Positions 47,042 through 58,449 are shown, counted from the first letter of the stretch. The stretch: DNA of 64,000 nt from Niebla homalea (GCA_019925105.1 JAHGAU010000032.1:186001-250000); one strand, 5' to 3'. Notes: a model not told the origin generated them from the sequence alone. Program-made: numbers and translations.

Positions 47042-47350
47042 TCAGGCTTCGACCAGATGCTTCTCATCCACAATCCTACCATCCAAAACTTTGTCACCAT
47101 TCTCCAAACACAAAATGTACTTGCCCTTGTTGGGAACGCTGGCTATAAGGTATGGGCCTAATAGACTCCGACTTCCAGGCTCATCGAGGAAGACTTCGGC
47201 TCCCGGGCGGAACTTACTCTTCTGATGTGTCAGTCTTTGTTTGATGCGGTAGCTTGCGTCTTCCATCAAACATACCGAGCTGCTTGCCACAATTCGGGGA
47301 CGGTCACCCACGGCAGCTCCATCGTCCGCCCTCTTATCTGCGTTGCTCAT
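47042..47350 (-). CDS. Small conserved-looking protein, 102 aa, SH3/Tudor-like C-terminus
   Basis: ATG at 47350-47348 begins MSNADKRADDGAAVGDRP. The last 60 residues look like a small beta-barrel: FRPGAEVFLDEPGSRS, LGPYLIASVPNKGKYILCLE and VLDGRIVDEKHLVEA. This matches a common class of short fungal proteins with a chromo/Tudor-like fold whose function I do not know. It is tail to tail with the caspase-pseudokinase gene, with 70 bp between stops. No intron is needed. Its similarity to chromodomain ends of retroelement integrases was considered, but no other element sequence is nearby. Confidence 0.65.
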   Translation of the reverse strand: MSNADKRADDGAAVGDRPRIVASSSVCLMEDASYRIKQRLTHQKSKFRPGAEVFLDEPGSRSLLGPYLIASVPNKGKYILCLENGDKVLDGRIVDEKHLVEA

Positions 47351-48007
47351 GCTACTTTCAGGTCGCCCGGTATGTCTGTGCTTTCGCAGAGATCAGAATA
47401 CTTAGCTTGTATTCCTACTATGTTCGTTCTTTGCTCAACGCGAAGGCATTTATCTGAGGGACTGGACATATACCGCTCCTATATAAAGTTTGGTTTCAGT
47501 CTGAGGGGGACCCAGGGTACTACTCAATTTTATCGATGATTACGGGGCAAGCAACCAGCTTCTACAGTCAGGCAGCCACTGTTTCCATTGGCTATCTGCC
47601 CCTTGCCTCACTTTGGCGGATTGAGGGTTCAATTGTAGTTCAGAACAGCGGTCTGCATGTGCGAAGGTGAGGCGACGAACTAATGCACACTAGATGCCTC
47701 ATCATTCAACGCAAAGAGTTTCGGGCAGCGCCAAACGCGCAATGACATAAGCATGCTTGGTTACCTTAGGTACGAGACTAACCTCAGTCGGTTTGCTTAT
47801 GTGACTCCGCCACAATGTCCACCCCACAGGCACTCACCTTAGTAAGTCTGATGTACTGTTATATAGATCAAGGAATCCTTTTAGTGAAGTGCGAAGCACA
47901 GACTGTTCCACTACCAGCTTACCAGCTCGGAGTAAGCAGCAGTCAGAGTTTGCATCAAGATGAGTAGGACATATGTCCCATGCGAAGCTGGGGGATTACC
48001 CAACTGA
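47351..48007. other. Intergenic, divergent upstream region
   Basis: Lies between the start codons of the 102-aa gene and the DUF6594 gene. The minus-strand frame 47911-48276 is a shadow of DUF6594 exon 1. Nothing else is supported. Confidence 0.5.
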
Positions 48008-49477
48008 ATGGCGTTAGACACCAACCAATCAGAACTTGAACAAGGAACGCAGAAGAAGAGCACTCCCTTCTGGCGTCGATTTCGAAACACCATCCGAAGC
48101 AGTGATGCCGAAATAGCCGTCAATGACAGCGACGCAAGGCCGTCAAATATTCCAAAAAGTGCGTCTAGTATCCCATGCACGGAGCTTGAAGTGCCTTTCG
48201 AAGACGGCCTCTGATAAAATAAGTCGAGGATTATCGGCCTGGGTATCCTCAATTCGCCGCTCTGATAGGATCTCATGCCTCCTTCAACGTATACCGACGC
48301 TTTCTACGCTTAAGGGCCAGGCTGCTACTCTCGAAACAGGATGAGCTATCCATTCTCGAGCGCCAACTTGATGATACTGATGCAGCAGAAACCCGAGAGC
48401 TGTTCCTCGGCAATCGGCGCCGTGATCGAAATCGAGACAGACGGAATGTTCTAGAGCGTATCGACGTCGCTCTATCTGACTACGGTGAAGCGTCTCCTTG
48501 CAATCCTATCCCCAAGTCTTCCCTCCCCGTGATATCATGTCACTGAGCAGCGACCCGTTTTTTTCTTCCCCCAAAACAGACAACTGCCTGGACAGGAACA
48601 ACAAGATCCTCGTCTACCATCCCGCCGCGAGGAAACACATCGTCAACCTCCGAAACTGGGCCGCCAACACCTCCAGCATCGCCCAGGACGAAACCGCCTA
48701 CCTCTCCCACCCTCCCGATCTCTTCACCCTGACGCACCCAGCCGACGAAACCACCTTCTCGCGCCTGGCACCTCTATTAGAACGACTGCTCTGCCGGCTC
48801 TACCGCGCTACCAAGAAGGTCAACCTGCTCTTGCCCCTCCCCCCCCTCGTCCTCGTCCTTCCCACTCCTTCTCCTACAAAGAACCCCCCACTTCCCCCTG
48901 CTTTCTTTAACCCTTCCCAGACAAACAGCCCCAATCATCAATCTCCCACTCCCCGCACATCCAATTCGTCGCCGCCCCGCTAATCGACCGGCTCACCCGC
49001 TCCTTTGTCGCTTGGCTTGTCATCCTCATCCTGCTCGTCCCTATCGCGGTCGTCAATGGCATCGAGGGCACGGCGGCGAGGATGGCGGTTATTGTCCTCG
49101 CGTCGGCGGGGCTGATCGCCGCACTGGCCGGGCTGACAAACGCGAGGACGGTGGAGATGGTGGGGGCGGGGGCTACGTGAGTGACGGCGCCGTCTACTTT
49201 GTTTTTGTTTTTGGTGGGGGCTGTCTGCATCGTTTTTGTTTGATTTTCTGGGAGGGAGAGAAGAAGGAGGGGGGGGGGGGGGGCAAGGGGGCGGTGCGGT
49301 GCGGCGCGGCGCGGAGGGTTGTTCAATGCTGTCTTCACTCATCATTGTTGTCACTTGCCGGCTGCGGTTTCCAGCGTTTGATGGATGGATAGCTTGCTGA
49401 CCGATCTGGGACATGATAGATATGCGACCGTTCTGGTGGTTTTCCTTTCGGGGAGTGGTGGTCGAAGTAGTTGAGTT
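48008..49477 (+). CDS. DUF6594-family membrane protein, 318 aa, five exons
   Basis: Exons: 48008-48158, 48224-48484, 48580-48818, 48929-49176, 49420-49477 (957 nt). Joined, they give the full signature of this fungal family: IEDYRPGYPQFAALIGSHAS; LRARLLLSKQDELSILE; LERIDVALSDYDNCLDRNN; LRNWAANTSSIAQDETAYL; APLIDRLTRSFVAWLVILIL; ARMAVIVLASAGLIAALAGL; TNARTVEMVGAGATYATVLV; and the end FLSGSGGRSS. The C-terminal third has two or three membrane spans and the N-terminal two thirds is a cytosolic helical domain. Function is unknown. Splice sites are GT-AG; exon 4 needs the acceptor ACAAACAG rather than the earlier CCCAG to keep frame. The last intron (243 nt) is long for this genome and contains a G run near 49270. 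Confidence 0.9.
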
Positions 49478-49925
49478 TGGTCTTGGTCCGGGCGCTGCGT
49501 AATGGGGCGATGTGATGGTTGACTCCCAGCATGACAGTAACCAGATCCTTTTTGGTGGGTGGAAGAGGGCGACCAGCTGTGTCTTGGTCATTCAAATAAC
49601 GATCGTAGCTTCCAAGCAAAGGCTTCTCAGAAGGGGATGAGAAGGACAGGAGACTTGCTAGTGCCTGAAGGTTGTGGTTGAGAGATTTGCGTAGTTGTTG
49701 TTAATCACATTCATGATAAGTCGGCGTGATACCTTGCCTCTTCAAGGGGTCATATATACAAGTCGCTGATACGTAACAAAAACCCACACATCTCTCTCTC
49801 AAAAAAATGGCGCTATCCTTGGTATCATCGCATTGCATCGCCTCTTGTCGCTCTGTAACCAACAAGCATATGGGATTTCGCCCTTAACGCCTAACGCGCA
49901 AACCGTGAAAATCGCCCTTTTCTTT
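49478..49925. other. Intergenic, convergent gene ends
   Basis: 3' flanks of the DUF6594 gene and the GPI-protein gene. No supported coding frame. Confidence 0.5.
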
Positions 49926-51083
49926 TCACAAACCTCCCACCAAAATTCCCAACCCCACCGTGCAACCCAGCTCCACCCATCCCATCGTCCTCCCCCTTTG
50001 AGCCCCCGAATTCGGCGCCTTGGTGCTACTCGCGCTCGCCCCACGTCCCGCCCCACTACTCGTCGCTCCACCCGGCGATGTCATCAATGTGGTAGCAGCA
50101 GTGCTAGCAGTGGTGGTCGGCACACCCATGCTCGAGGTAGTAAGATCCGTGGTCGTGGGTGTTTGCATAGTCGCGGCCGGAGCTGTCCCCGTCATGGTGG
50201 TGATGCCCGTACCTATATCCGAAGCAGCGGCGGAAGATGCAGAGACCGCGCTGGTGGAGATGAGACCCCCTGCTGCGAGTGCAGCGGAGTAGGCTGATGC
50301 AGTCGCTGCTGAGGCCGCCGAGGCCAAGGTGGTTGCAGCGCCGGAAGCCGGTGTAGTTGCTGCTGTAGCGGCGTTCGAGGCGCCGGAAGCGAGGGTGGCC
50401 GCTACTGTGTTGGCGCCAGAGGAAGCAGTACCTGCAGCGGCAAGGAGCGCGGACGAAGCGGAGGCCGCAGAAGCTTGGGCTGCGGTGTCGAGGGTGGCGG
50501 AGCCAGCGCTAGCGGTGTTGGTAGCAGCTGTTGCGGGAGCTGTGTTTGCGGGAACAACGACGGCGTGGGGAGCACCTGACTCAGAGGTTTGTGCTGGCTG
50601 GGGTGCTGAGCCAGCGACGTTGCTTTGCACAGCGGCTTCATTGGAGGCAGCGGATGCGGCGTTGGAGGCTACCGATGATACTTGAGCTCCGCCGCCCGCC
50701 GAGTTGGCTGCTGTGGCTGCTGTGGCTGCTGTTGCAGGAGGTTGAATCTCAACCGGGGCGATAGTGACGGGGCCAGTGGGTATGGAGGCTGTTGCCGGTA
50801 ATTGTATCTGGGTCTCGAAGCCGTTGATAGTGATTGGAACGATAGGACCGAGATCTTGGCTATTGGGTGAGGCGATGCCGACTGATGAAGGTAATTGAGA
50901 GGGCAGTTGCGTAAGGTCTTCGACTGGGCCAGTGACTGTAAAGACAGAGGTGGCAATGTGCATGGAAGTTACGGTGACGGCGGGAACGGTCACGGTGACT
51001 GTGACGGCTGCAGAGATGAGTGACGGAAGAAGAGGGAGAGTGGCGCCCATCAGGCCAAGGCGTGAAGTAGAGAAGAATGGCAT
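49926..51083 (-). CDS. Ala/Ser/Thr-rich GPI-anchored cell-wall-type protein, 385 aa
   Basis: ATG at 51083-51081 begins MPFFSTSRLGLMGATLPLLP, a signal peptide ending near residue 25, followed by a Val-Thr run (VTVTVTVPAVTVT). Residues 60-130 are ordered and Pro/Ile-rich (GPIVPITINGFETQIQLP). The next 230 are almost only Ala, Ser, Thr, Gly and Pro in irregular repeats such as TAATAATAA and ASAASA, a heavily O-glycosylated stalk. The C-terminus has the GPI pattern: a small-residue site in APNSGAQRG, then a short hydrophobic tail (LGCTVGLGILVGGL) at the very end. It is probably attached to the plasma membrane or wall glucan as an adhesin or structural protein; no adhesion domain is recognised. 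Single exon. Confidence 0.82.
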   Translation of the reverse strand: MPFFSTSRLGLMGATLPLLPSLISAAVTVTVTVPAVTVTSMHIATSVFTVTGPVEDLTQLPSQLPSSVGIASPNSQDLGPIVPITINGFETQIQLPATASIPTGPVTIAPVEIQPPATAATAATAANSAGGGAQVSSVASNAASAASNEAAVQSNVAGSAPQPAQTSESGAPHAVVVPANTAPATAATNTASAGSATLDTAAQASAASASSALLAAAGTASSGANTVAATLASGASNAATAATTPASGAATTLASAASAATASAYSAALAAGGLISTSAVSASSAAASDIGTGITTMTGTAPAATMQTPTTTDLTTSSMGVPTTTASTAATTLMTSPGGATSSGAGRGASASSTKAPNSGAQRGRTMGWVELGCTVGLGILVGGL

Positions 51084-52210
51084 TGTTGAAACTCGGTATT
51101 TGCCTTGCACGTGGTTTGGTTGATTGGCGTGGCGCCACGTGCAAATGATTGCGAAAACGTGCGACAACAAATATTACGAGGTGATTTTGTATGCGAGGAA
51201 TGAAAAAAGCAATTCAAAAGGAATGTAAATCATACTGGTGGAGGTAGAGCATCAAATATGGTGATTCGGAAATTTGGACATGGTGTGGCTGGGCAGCCAG
51301 CCCCTGCGTAAAACGAGGCGGGAAAAACGTCGAAATCGTCGCATTGAAGCCACGAGATGCAGCAAATACGCAGGGAGTGTCGGCAGCTAATGTTAGTATC
51401 AGGACGGACGGTCGTACGGAGTAGTATTCTGACTTTCGTGCAAAATCAAGGTGAGGGTTGAAGTCATGCCTTGATTTCTCGCGGCCTTGCCTGGCTGCTT
51501 TCGCTTGCGACTTTGCTCCCGAGCGACGACTTCCTTGCTGGAATGCGCATGCAGTAATCGCCTCGCAGAATGTACATATTGCTCTTGTGCAGAATGCTTT
51601 CCCCCTCGGTACACGAGCCAACAACATTTGTTTGATCTCGACTGCTGTCGTGACGTTCTGTAAACAACTTTTGCAGATTCCCGTTGCCAAGGCGGGTCTC
51701 AGCCGAGGAGCCGAGGTGGCTGGGGTACGCTAGTATGCGCTAGCGCGATCCCAAATCTTGGAAAACCAGGAACGCGACCGTCTGTCAGGACACTTCGATT
51801 GGTTCGTGGCTTCGAAGAAAAGAAGGGATGGGTCATTGACATCACTATACCGGTTGAAGTGGCGAAATCTCTTGGTAGTGAGGATGCGATCCATATGTGT
51901 TGAGTAGCCGGCTTATGTACCACGCGTACCTGTCTTCTATTCGAGACGTTAGCGAAAGGGTTGAACATTTGGTCAAGCTTAATTCTTCGATGTGACATGG
52001 TTCAGACAGCAGTTGGTACAATATGTTTGTCCACATCGTATGTTCAGAACAGGTCTGTGAGTGAATTGTGCTTCATCATAAAATAGTCCGGAGGCGCAGG
52101 GGCGGGAGTAAAGAATTATGACTGACTGGATGGTGATCCTGCGACTATCAATAGGGAAAGATTGGCAGCTTTAGATTCGCGTCTTGCTTGGCAGCGTTGT
52201 GCAACCAAGA
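51084..52210. other. Intergenic, no supported gene
   Basis: Promoter flank of the GPI-protein gene and 3' flank of the histidine phosphatase gene. Minus-strand frames at 51214-51690 and 51699-51998 lack motifs, and I could not choose between chance and degraded coding. Confidence 0.45.
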
Positions 52211-53185
52211 TCAGGTTTTCCGCTTCTTGAAGAAATTCTCAATCTTCTTTTGTCCTTCATCATGTTGGGAGCTGCCAACGCCCTTGACACGCTTGAGCCC
52301 CACCAAATGCTCCTTACCATTGATGACGTTGACCAGGATTGAATATCCCGATAGCTGGGGAAACGGTGCCTCCAAACCTGCCGTGGGCGACTGTGATCTG
52401 GTCTCTGATGGCGCTGAATGTTCCTCCTTCTTTCCATAGTGTTTCGGGAGTATCACCAAACCCAAATATCCTGTGTTCGACCATCCACCAAGTTGTTCCA
52501 AAGCAGTGTAAGGCCCATACCCAATCGACAGTCCAGGCGAGACAGCCACACTGTGCTTGGGGCACATGTTGAGGAATCTTCTCCACAAATGGGATAAAAT
52601 GATGCCATGGGACACGATAGCGAGATCTTGTGTCGTTCCATCCTTGATTTTATCCAACAGTGGCAGCAAATGCTCCTGCAAAAATTCGTCCATCCTCGCA
52701 TTCATCGACTCTTTTGATTCAACGTCTTGAAAATCAGGATCGTCCTGGTGTTTCGATCGATGATCATCTTTGCCAGACTTGGACCCTTCACGAGGTCGAG
52801 CGTAGAAAGGCTGGCCTTCGTAGTAGCCAAAATCTTGCTCCCGAAGCACTTCCAGCTGTGTCACTTCGGGTCTCTTGGGGGATGCACCCTCATCGGAGCC
52901 ATTCTGGATAAGTGGCTGGGCCAAACAAAGGGCAGTCGCTGTTTTGACTGCTCGCTGTAAGTCGGAAGAGAAGACATGCGATAGGCAAATTTTGCGGTCG
53001 GCAAAGAATTTGCCCAATCGTTCGGCTTGAAGATTTCCCTGTATGGTGAGCGCGGAATCTTTGACGCCTGCGCTGGCGACAGATATCAGTGATGTACAAC
53101 GGAAACATGATTACTTAGATGGAGCTCACTAGACGCCTGCTACATTGTCGACAGTCTCTCCGTGCCTGATCAGAAAGAGCCTCAT
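52211..53185 (-). CDS. Histidine phosphatase (phosphoglycerate mutase-like), 305 aa, with C-terminal PIP-box-like motif
   Basis: Exon 1 is 53185-53130, exon 2 is 53072-52211 (918 nt). The 57-nt intron (GTGAGC..GCCAG) is placed so that exon 1 NVAGVY joins AGVKDSALT in frame. Exon 1 carries LIRHGETVDN (catalytic His8, RHG motif). Then come FSSDLQRAVKTATAL (Arg of the phosphate pocket), LREQDFGYYEGQPF (proton-donor region) and AIVSHGIILSHLW (second His, about 174). All catalytic elements are present. The substrate is unknown: branch-1 members range from sugar phosphates to proteins. The last 13 residues, QKKIENFFKKRKT, fit the PCNA-interacting QxxIxxFF motif followed by basic residues, which would place the protein in the nucleus at replication forks (inference). 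Confidence 0.9.
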
Positions 53186-54617
53186 TCGAAGGTTGTACAG
53201 GATGATTCTGCTGTGGGCAGCGATTGTCTTGTTGGGCGGAGACTCGGAGTATTAGCATATTCAAAATCGCAGTCGTTTCCTTGGCATCTTGACTCCACCC
53301 CACCAAAATTTACGCCATAAATTTAGCACTTAGAAGTCCCCTCAGAAATCAATTATTTTTTGATGTTTGGTTTTTACTAAATATTTTTATATAAAACCTG
53401 AGGGATACCCAATATATTCTGCGTCCTCAGATATGCTGATGAAGCTGATTTAATCGAGATTCCATGAATACTACACTGAAATCTGGGGTGGGGGTTGAGT
53501 CGAGATGCCAAGGAAACCATGTCGATTTGAATATGCTAGTATAGTCATTCCGGGGCATTATGCCAATAGACTTTACGCTTGCTAAGCTTGCTTCAACCTC
53601 AAACGCTGACCATCTCTTTGCAAATGGTATACATCTGCGTTTCATGCACCGTAAAGCACAATATGACACGTTATTACTGGAAGCTGGATTTCTCGACTGC
53701 GTTTATGCGTACTTATAGGGGCGGGAACATGCTTCCAACCCATCTAGTCATCATTCTCAGCCCAAGCAACGTACAAAATGTTCTCCATGCAGACAAGAGA
53801 ATCCGACTCAGATGGCACTTTCATGTTTACTTTCTGTTGCTCTTTCCCAACGCGCACGGACCTGCTCATCTCTCCACCCCTGTGCATATCCCCTTCACTA
53901 CTTACAGCTCAAGCCTCAGTCTCGACTGGTCTTCCACGCTGCTTCGCTCCCATAGTGTACATCTTCGTTACTACTTCGAGCAAGGAACTCAAATAGCGCT
54001 ACATGATTCAGTGTAGGCTTTCATGCTCATCTACATCTGTCTGTTGCGGATTTTGAACAGTCGTTCGGCCCCCACCAACACCATTTCAAGACTATCATTC
54101 TTCCAGTGAGCTACCACGAACGCTAGACTTTGATGCCACGCTTCACCAGGTCCTTGATCGATTTTTGAGGCCTGCTGACATTGGATCATACCAAGCCACT
54201 AGGACCCTTCAAGTGAATGTGGTTCTGTTTGTCGCAAAATTCCCTTGTGAAGCTTTTTCTGACCTAGCTTGCTTAAACTGCTAGAAGTCAAGCATTCGTA
54301 ATAGCCGTTTGTTTGCCTCACCACGGTACGCGAAGGTCTTTCATTGTACAACATCATTGATACCATCTGCTCATCCACCACTTCTTCTCAGACAAGAAGA
54401 GAAAAACCGCGTCTCTTATTTGCCATCGCTATAATTCCTCTCTTGCCGCCGCATCTTTTCCTGATCGAAGTTGAAAAAATTGGTCACCCGTCGCAATTGA
54501 TTGCTTGGCTCGATATCACTTTGCATCATACTCTCGCACCTCTTTCCTCTTTGCTGCCATGAATTGAGCAAGCAAGCTTTAACCAAGTACATTGGGGTCA
54601 GTCGAAGGACAAGTAAT
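53186..54617. other. Intergenic, divergent upstream region
   Basis: 1.4 kb between the divergent histidine phosphatase and Zn-cluster genes. Near 53330-53400 is an AT-rich stretch. No frame with motifs is seen. Confidence 0.5.
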
Positions 54618-56878
54618 ATGTCTATGGCCCCCGTTCCTTCAAATTGTCAGCCACGGGATTCACCAGGACTATTTCTCACTCCACCTCCACCTGAAAGCCC
54701 CCTCCATTCGACATGCTCAGTCGGTGCCTCCAATGGTCTATCTACCTCCTTCAATTCAGAAAGGACACCGCCACCTCAGATCCCAACTTGGGCGGACATC
54801 AACGCCTATGATTTGCCGACCTCCCTCCAAGAAGCTACTCTCGATGCGCCTAAATACGGCTTCCGACCAGGGCCCCGGAATCCTGACAAAGTTGTGCCAT
54901 TAACGTGGATTGACAGCGATTTCACCGAAAGCTATGACCCAGATGCGAAAAATGATCCATACCTCCGCCCGCCTGATCAAATTCTACCCAAGAGACCGAA
55001 GACTGACCGTCCTTTCAATTACTCGGAATACAGAGCAAAGCGCCCAAAGCTTAATACTTGGCAACAGGGTCGCCTTGACGGCCAACGTCTGCCTGTTACG
55101 CTCAACTTTCTTTCTGATCAAGCACAAGCTAAGCTCAAAGCATACGGCAGTAGTCTTGACAACTGGCCAAATGGTCCCTTCATACTTCCGAACGGCAACC
55201 CTGACTGGGAAGGTTGGTGGTCCTCTCGCGGACCCGTACCAGAAAGTGAATTCTTTTACGATCTGTCCACCTCATATTACTTTCGTGATCGGAACTTGCC
55301 AGGCTCGAAAAATCGCGATGTCGATGACGAGGATCTCACGGTGGAAGACCTTTCCCTTGGGCATCCTGAAGCCCGTGGGTGCAAAGCGTGCTTTATGCTC
55401 GGCCATGAGTGTCCCCTTCTATCTGAAGGGACGCAATATCCCTGCGAATGCTGCGTCGAGGACGGAATCGAATGCGAATTGATCCTTGAACCTCCTTTGA
55501 AGTCCCGATGCACTTCCTGCACCAAGCGCCGGATCGTCTGCCAATTTGTCACGTCCCCCAATACACGCGGCTCGTGCCAGGCTTGCCTCGATTCTTCATT
55601 ACACTGCGTGGCAGGTCCCAAGGGCGGGCGCACTCGGACTGGTCCATGCCTCGACAGACCTGTCAAAGAATCAGAAGACGAAGCCTACAACGAAGCCGAA
55701 TACGTCTCCAACGCCGTCAAAAAGCGCCGCAAGCCCCGCGCTTCCTGCATCGAATGCACCTCATCAAATCAATATTGCACATTGACCGGCTCTAATACCT
55801 CTCGGCCCCCTTGTGACCGCTGCTTCACAAAGGGCATCCCATGTACTTACGACCCGGATGATGCCGCATACACAACGAAACGTGCCCGTCGTCCCGCTCG
55901 TCGCAATGTGGATCCGACCCTGGTGGCACCGCTGAGTACATTCATCCACACTCCGAATTACACCCTCAAAGCACGCCGAGCGTATCACCCGCCTCCTCAG
56001 ACGGCCGCATTGACGACCCGTCTTGGGCACCCTATTACCTTCAATGCCGAAGAGGAGGGAGCTTGTAACTGGTGTACAGACATGCTCTACGGCTTGCTTG
56101 GATTACAGACACAGACAATTCGGGTGCTTACCACTGGAGATGGCTACATACCACTACAACCACCCGGAACATTCACCTCTTTGCACTGTCCTGACATGGA
56201 AAAGCCACACCCGCCTTCAAACATGTGCAGCTCATGTATGCTTTCGCGACTAGCGGTTCTGGCATGCGAAGCTCATTATCTCAGTCCTATTGTGGGGATG
56301 GGAGATGGGGAGCTCGAGTACTCTGCCGAGGAGATTATCGAATTCCTCGAGCCTGGTGGGATGGCCAATCTGGCCCCTTGGGAGGTACGTACATCTGGGT
56401 CTGGGCCAGTCAAATCGAATCGTTTTGGCCCACTGTGACGTTCAGAGCTTTGCCATCATTAACAAAGCCTTGGTCTAGCAATGGATCTTTGGCTTATTGG
56501 CCTCAAATCTTACAGCGTGAGACTGACCATGTTGTCTAGTGGTGTGCTATCTGTCCATGCCCAGCGTCATACAAATGTGCAGGGGACGGCCCAGCAAAGG
56601 AAGGCTGTGGTCTCGTACTGTGCTCCACTTGCGCAGTCAAGCTAGTGACCGAGCACAAGGGCAAATTGGACGCTCTGATCCAGGAAATGAAAGGTCAGGG
56701 CGATGGCTTGGGGGTGAGGGCTGACGTCGAGATGATTCATCCTGCTGGTGAGCTGTTGAGGAGGATGAGTGGTGTGGGAAAGGAGGGAGCTGAGGTTGCA
56801 GGCAGCGAGAACGAAGCGACACGGAGAAACAGAGAGCAAAGCGTCGGCTGGGGCGAACCCGAAAATCAAGTGGGTTGA
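54618..56878 (+). CDS. Protein with three tandem Zn2Cys6-type clusters plus a Cys-rich C-terminus, 701 aa
   Basis: Exon 1 is 54618-56384, exon 2 is 56540-56878; the 155-nt intron starts GTACGT and ends CTAG, in phase 0. The start is ATG 54618 (MSMAPVPSNC). Residues 1-250 are Pro-rich with no fold recognised. Three blocks then match C-x2-C-x6-C-x10/11-C-x2-C-x6-C: CKACFMLGHEC with CECCVEDGIEC (about 254-288); CTSCTKRRIVC with CQACLDSSLHC (about 297-330); CIECTSSNQYC with CDRCFTKGIPC (about 376-410). More cysteine pairs follow (CNWC, CSSC, then exon 2 CAICPCP, KCAG and LCSTC). A single Zn2Cys6 cluster marks fungal DNA-binding regulators, but three in tandem without the usual fungal-specific middle homology domain is unusual. 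Likely nuclear; binding of DNA or protein cannot be told. Confidence 0.82.
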
Positions 56879-58449
56879 ACGGAATAATTACAATTCGAGA
56901 GGGCATAGAGCGGTTAGGGAGGCAAATTGCGGTCTTACAACGTCCATATCTATGTCAATCCGACATCATTTTCATCGGAGTATCATTTTGTTTTTTTTTT
57001 TCAAAGATCCACAACGCCTTCTAGCAATGACGAACAACACGATGGGACGTAGCTCTCTCATCACACACACAATTTCTCGTATTGTCTGTTACCCTGATAC
57101 ATAATTTCCTCAGCGCTGCGCTCCATTCCCAACTCAAAACCCTCTTTTTTCCTTTCTTTTCCTCCAAGTCAAGAAAGTGCCGCACGCCCTCCCTCCCTTC
57201 CTCCCTCACCTTTTATTCAAAAGCATTCACCTTACAAATTTCTCGCTCAGGGTCGGCGAACAATACGTATTGCCAGATAGATAGACACATACTATATTAG
57301 CGCGTCACTCACGCTCCCCCCAGCACATCCACATCCCCCCCACCACATCTCTTAAAACCACTCAGCATCTCACGACCACCCATATTGCCAGCTGATCTCT
57401 TACCCTAAGGTACTCACGACCGCGTCCAGGGCTAGTAGTAGGCTTAGTAGCTATTCATTCAAACAGAAGAGTCATTCACGCTCCCCACCACATCCACATC
57501 CACATCTCTTAACACCGCACATCTCACAGTCAGCCCTATTTCCAGCTGATCTCTTATCCTAAGCTACCCCACGACCGACCGGGGTTCATGGGTAGGAGTG
57601 GGCTAGTAGCCTTGCATTCAACCAGAAGAGTCATTCACCTCCCCCACCACATCCGCCCCACATCTCTTAACACCGCACATCTCACGACCACCCATCTTGC
57701 CAGCTGATCTCTTACCCAACCTAAGGGAACCAACGACCGGCGTCCACGGGATAGTAGTAGGCTTAATAGCCATTTATTCGACCAGAAAACCAGAAAAGCG
57801 AGGTATTGTCACTCACGCTCCCCAACATCCACATCCACACATCTCTTAACACCGCTCATCTCACGACCACCCATATTGCCAGCTGATCTCTTACCCCAAG
57901 CTACCTACATCCACATCTCTTAACACCGCTCAGCATCTCACGACCACCCATCTTGCCAGCTGATCTCTTACCCAACCTAAGGCACCCAACAACCGGCGTC
58001 CACGAGTGGTAGTTGGCTTACTTAGTAGCCATGCATCCATTCATTCAACCCAGAAACCGAAAAAGCAAGGGCTTGTCCAAAAAACATATTTATTTTGCGC
58101 CGGGGAGCGGTGGGAGAGGGAGGAGAGGGAGCATTTCGGTTTCGGTTTTCGGTTTTCCCCGGGGAAGGGTGGAGGGGGGGGGGGGGGCGGGATGTGCGAT
58201 GGCCAGCCACTACTATCATAGCTAATGGGGGTTTTCAATGAATGAAGTACAAAAACCGTAGCCAGACTTTGTCAAAAAAAAAAAAAAAAAAGAACCCCCC
58301 ATTTGCCGCCGGCGCGCGGTGGGAGGGGGTTTCCAACAAATGAACGACAAAAACGCGGTTACACAGTAAACCAGGTTTCTCGATATATATATTAAACATC
58401 TACACGTAATTCTCTACACCAACAGATTCTTGTCTGTGGGCAAAATCCC
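56879..58449. other. Intergenic 1.6 kb with tandem repeats and homopolymers
   Basis: Convergent ends of the Zn-cluster and dynactin genes. It contains a poly-T run near 56990, the degenerate tandem repeat at 57366-58060, a G run near 58174-58187 and an A run near 58275-58291. No coding frame is supported. Confidence 0.6.
57366..58060. repeat. Degenerate tandem repeat, about 155-bp unit, five copies
   Basis: The core CATCTCACGACCACCCAT, followed by TTGCCAGCTGATCTCTTA, starts at 57366, 57520, 57678, 57857 and 57934. Spacings are 154, 158, 179 and 77 bp, so the fourth copy is cut to half length. Between cores lie ACGACCG..TCCA.G, TAGTAGGCTTA, ATTCA..CCAGAA, and CTCCCC..CACATC followed by ATCTCTTAACACCGC. 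The copies differ by many point changes. This is a minisatellite-like array without coding potential. Confidence 0.85.

Noticed and set aside
47911..48276. 121-codon minus-strand frame
   Set aside because: It is antisense to exons 1-2 of the DUF6594 gene, whose family signature is clear on the plus strand.
49926..51170. Longer version of the GPI protein starting at 51170
   Set aside because: That start is not an ATG; the first ATG (51083) places a good signal peptide at the N-terminus.
53072..53138. Possible non-canonical GC-AG intron in the histidine phosphatase gene
   Set aside because: A repeated GCAGGCGTC at both splice ends suggested it, but a normal GT-AG choice (53129-53073) gives the expected family sequence NVAGVYAGVKDSALT in frame.
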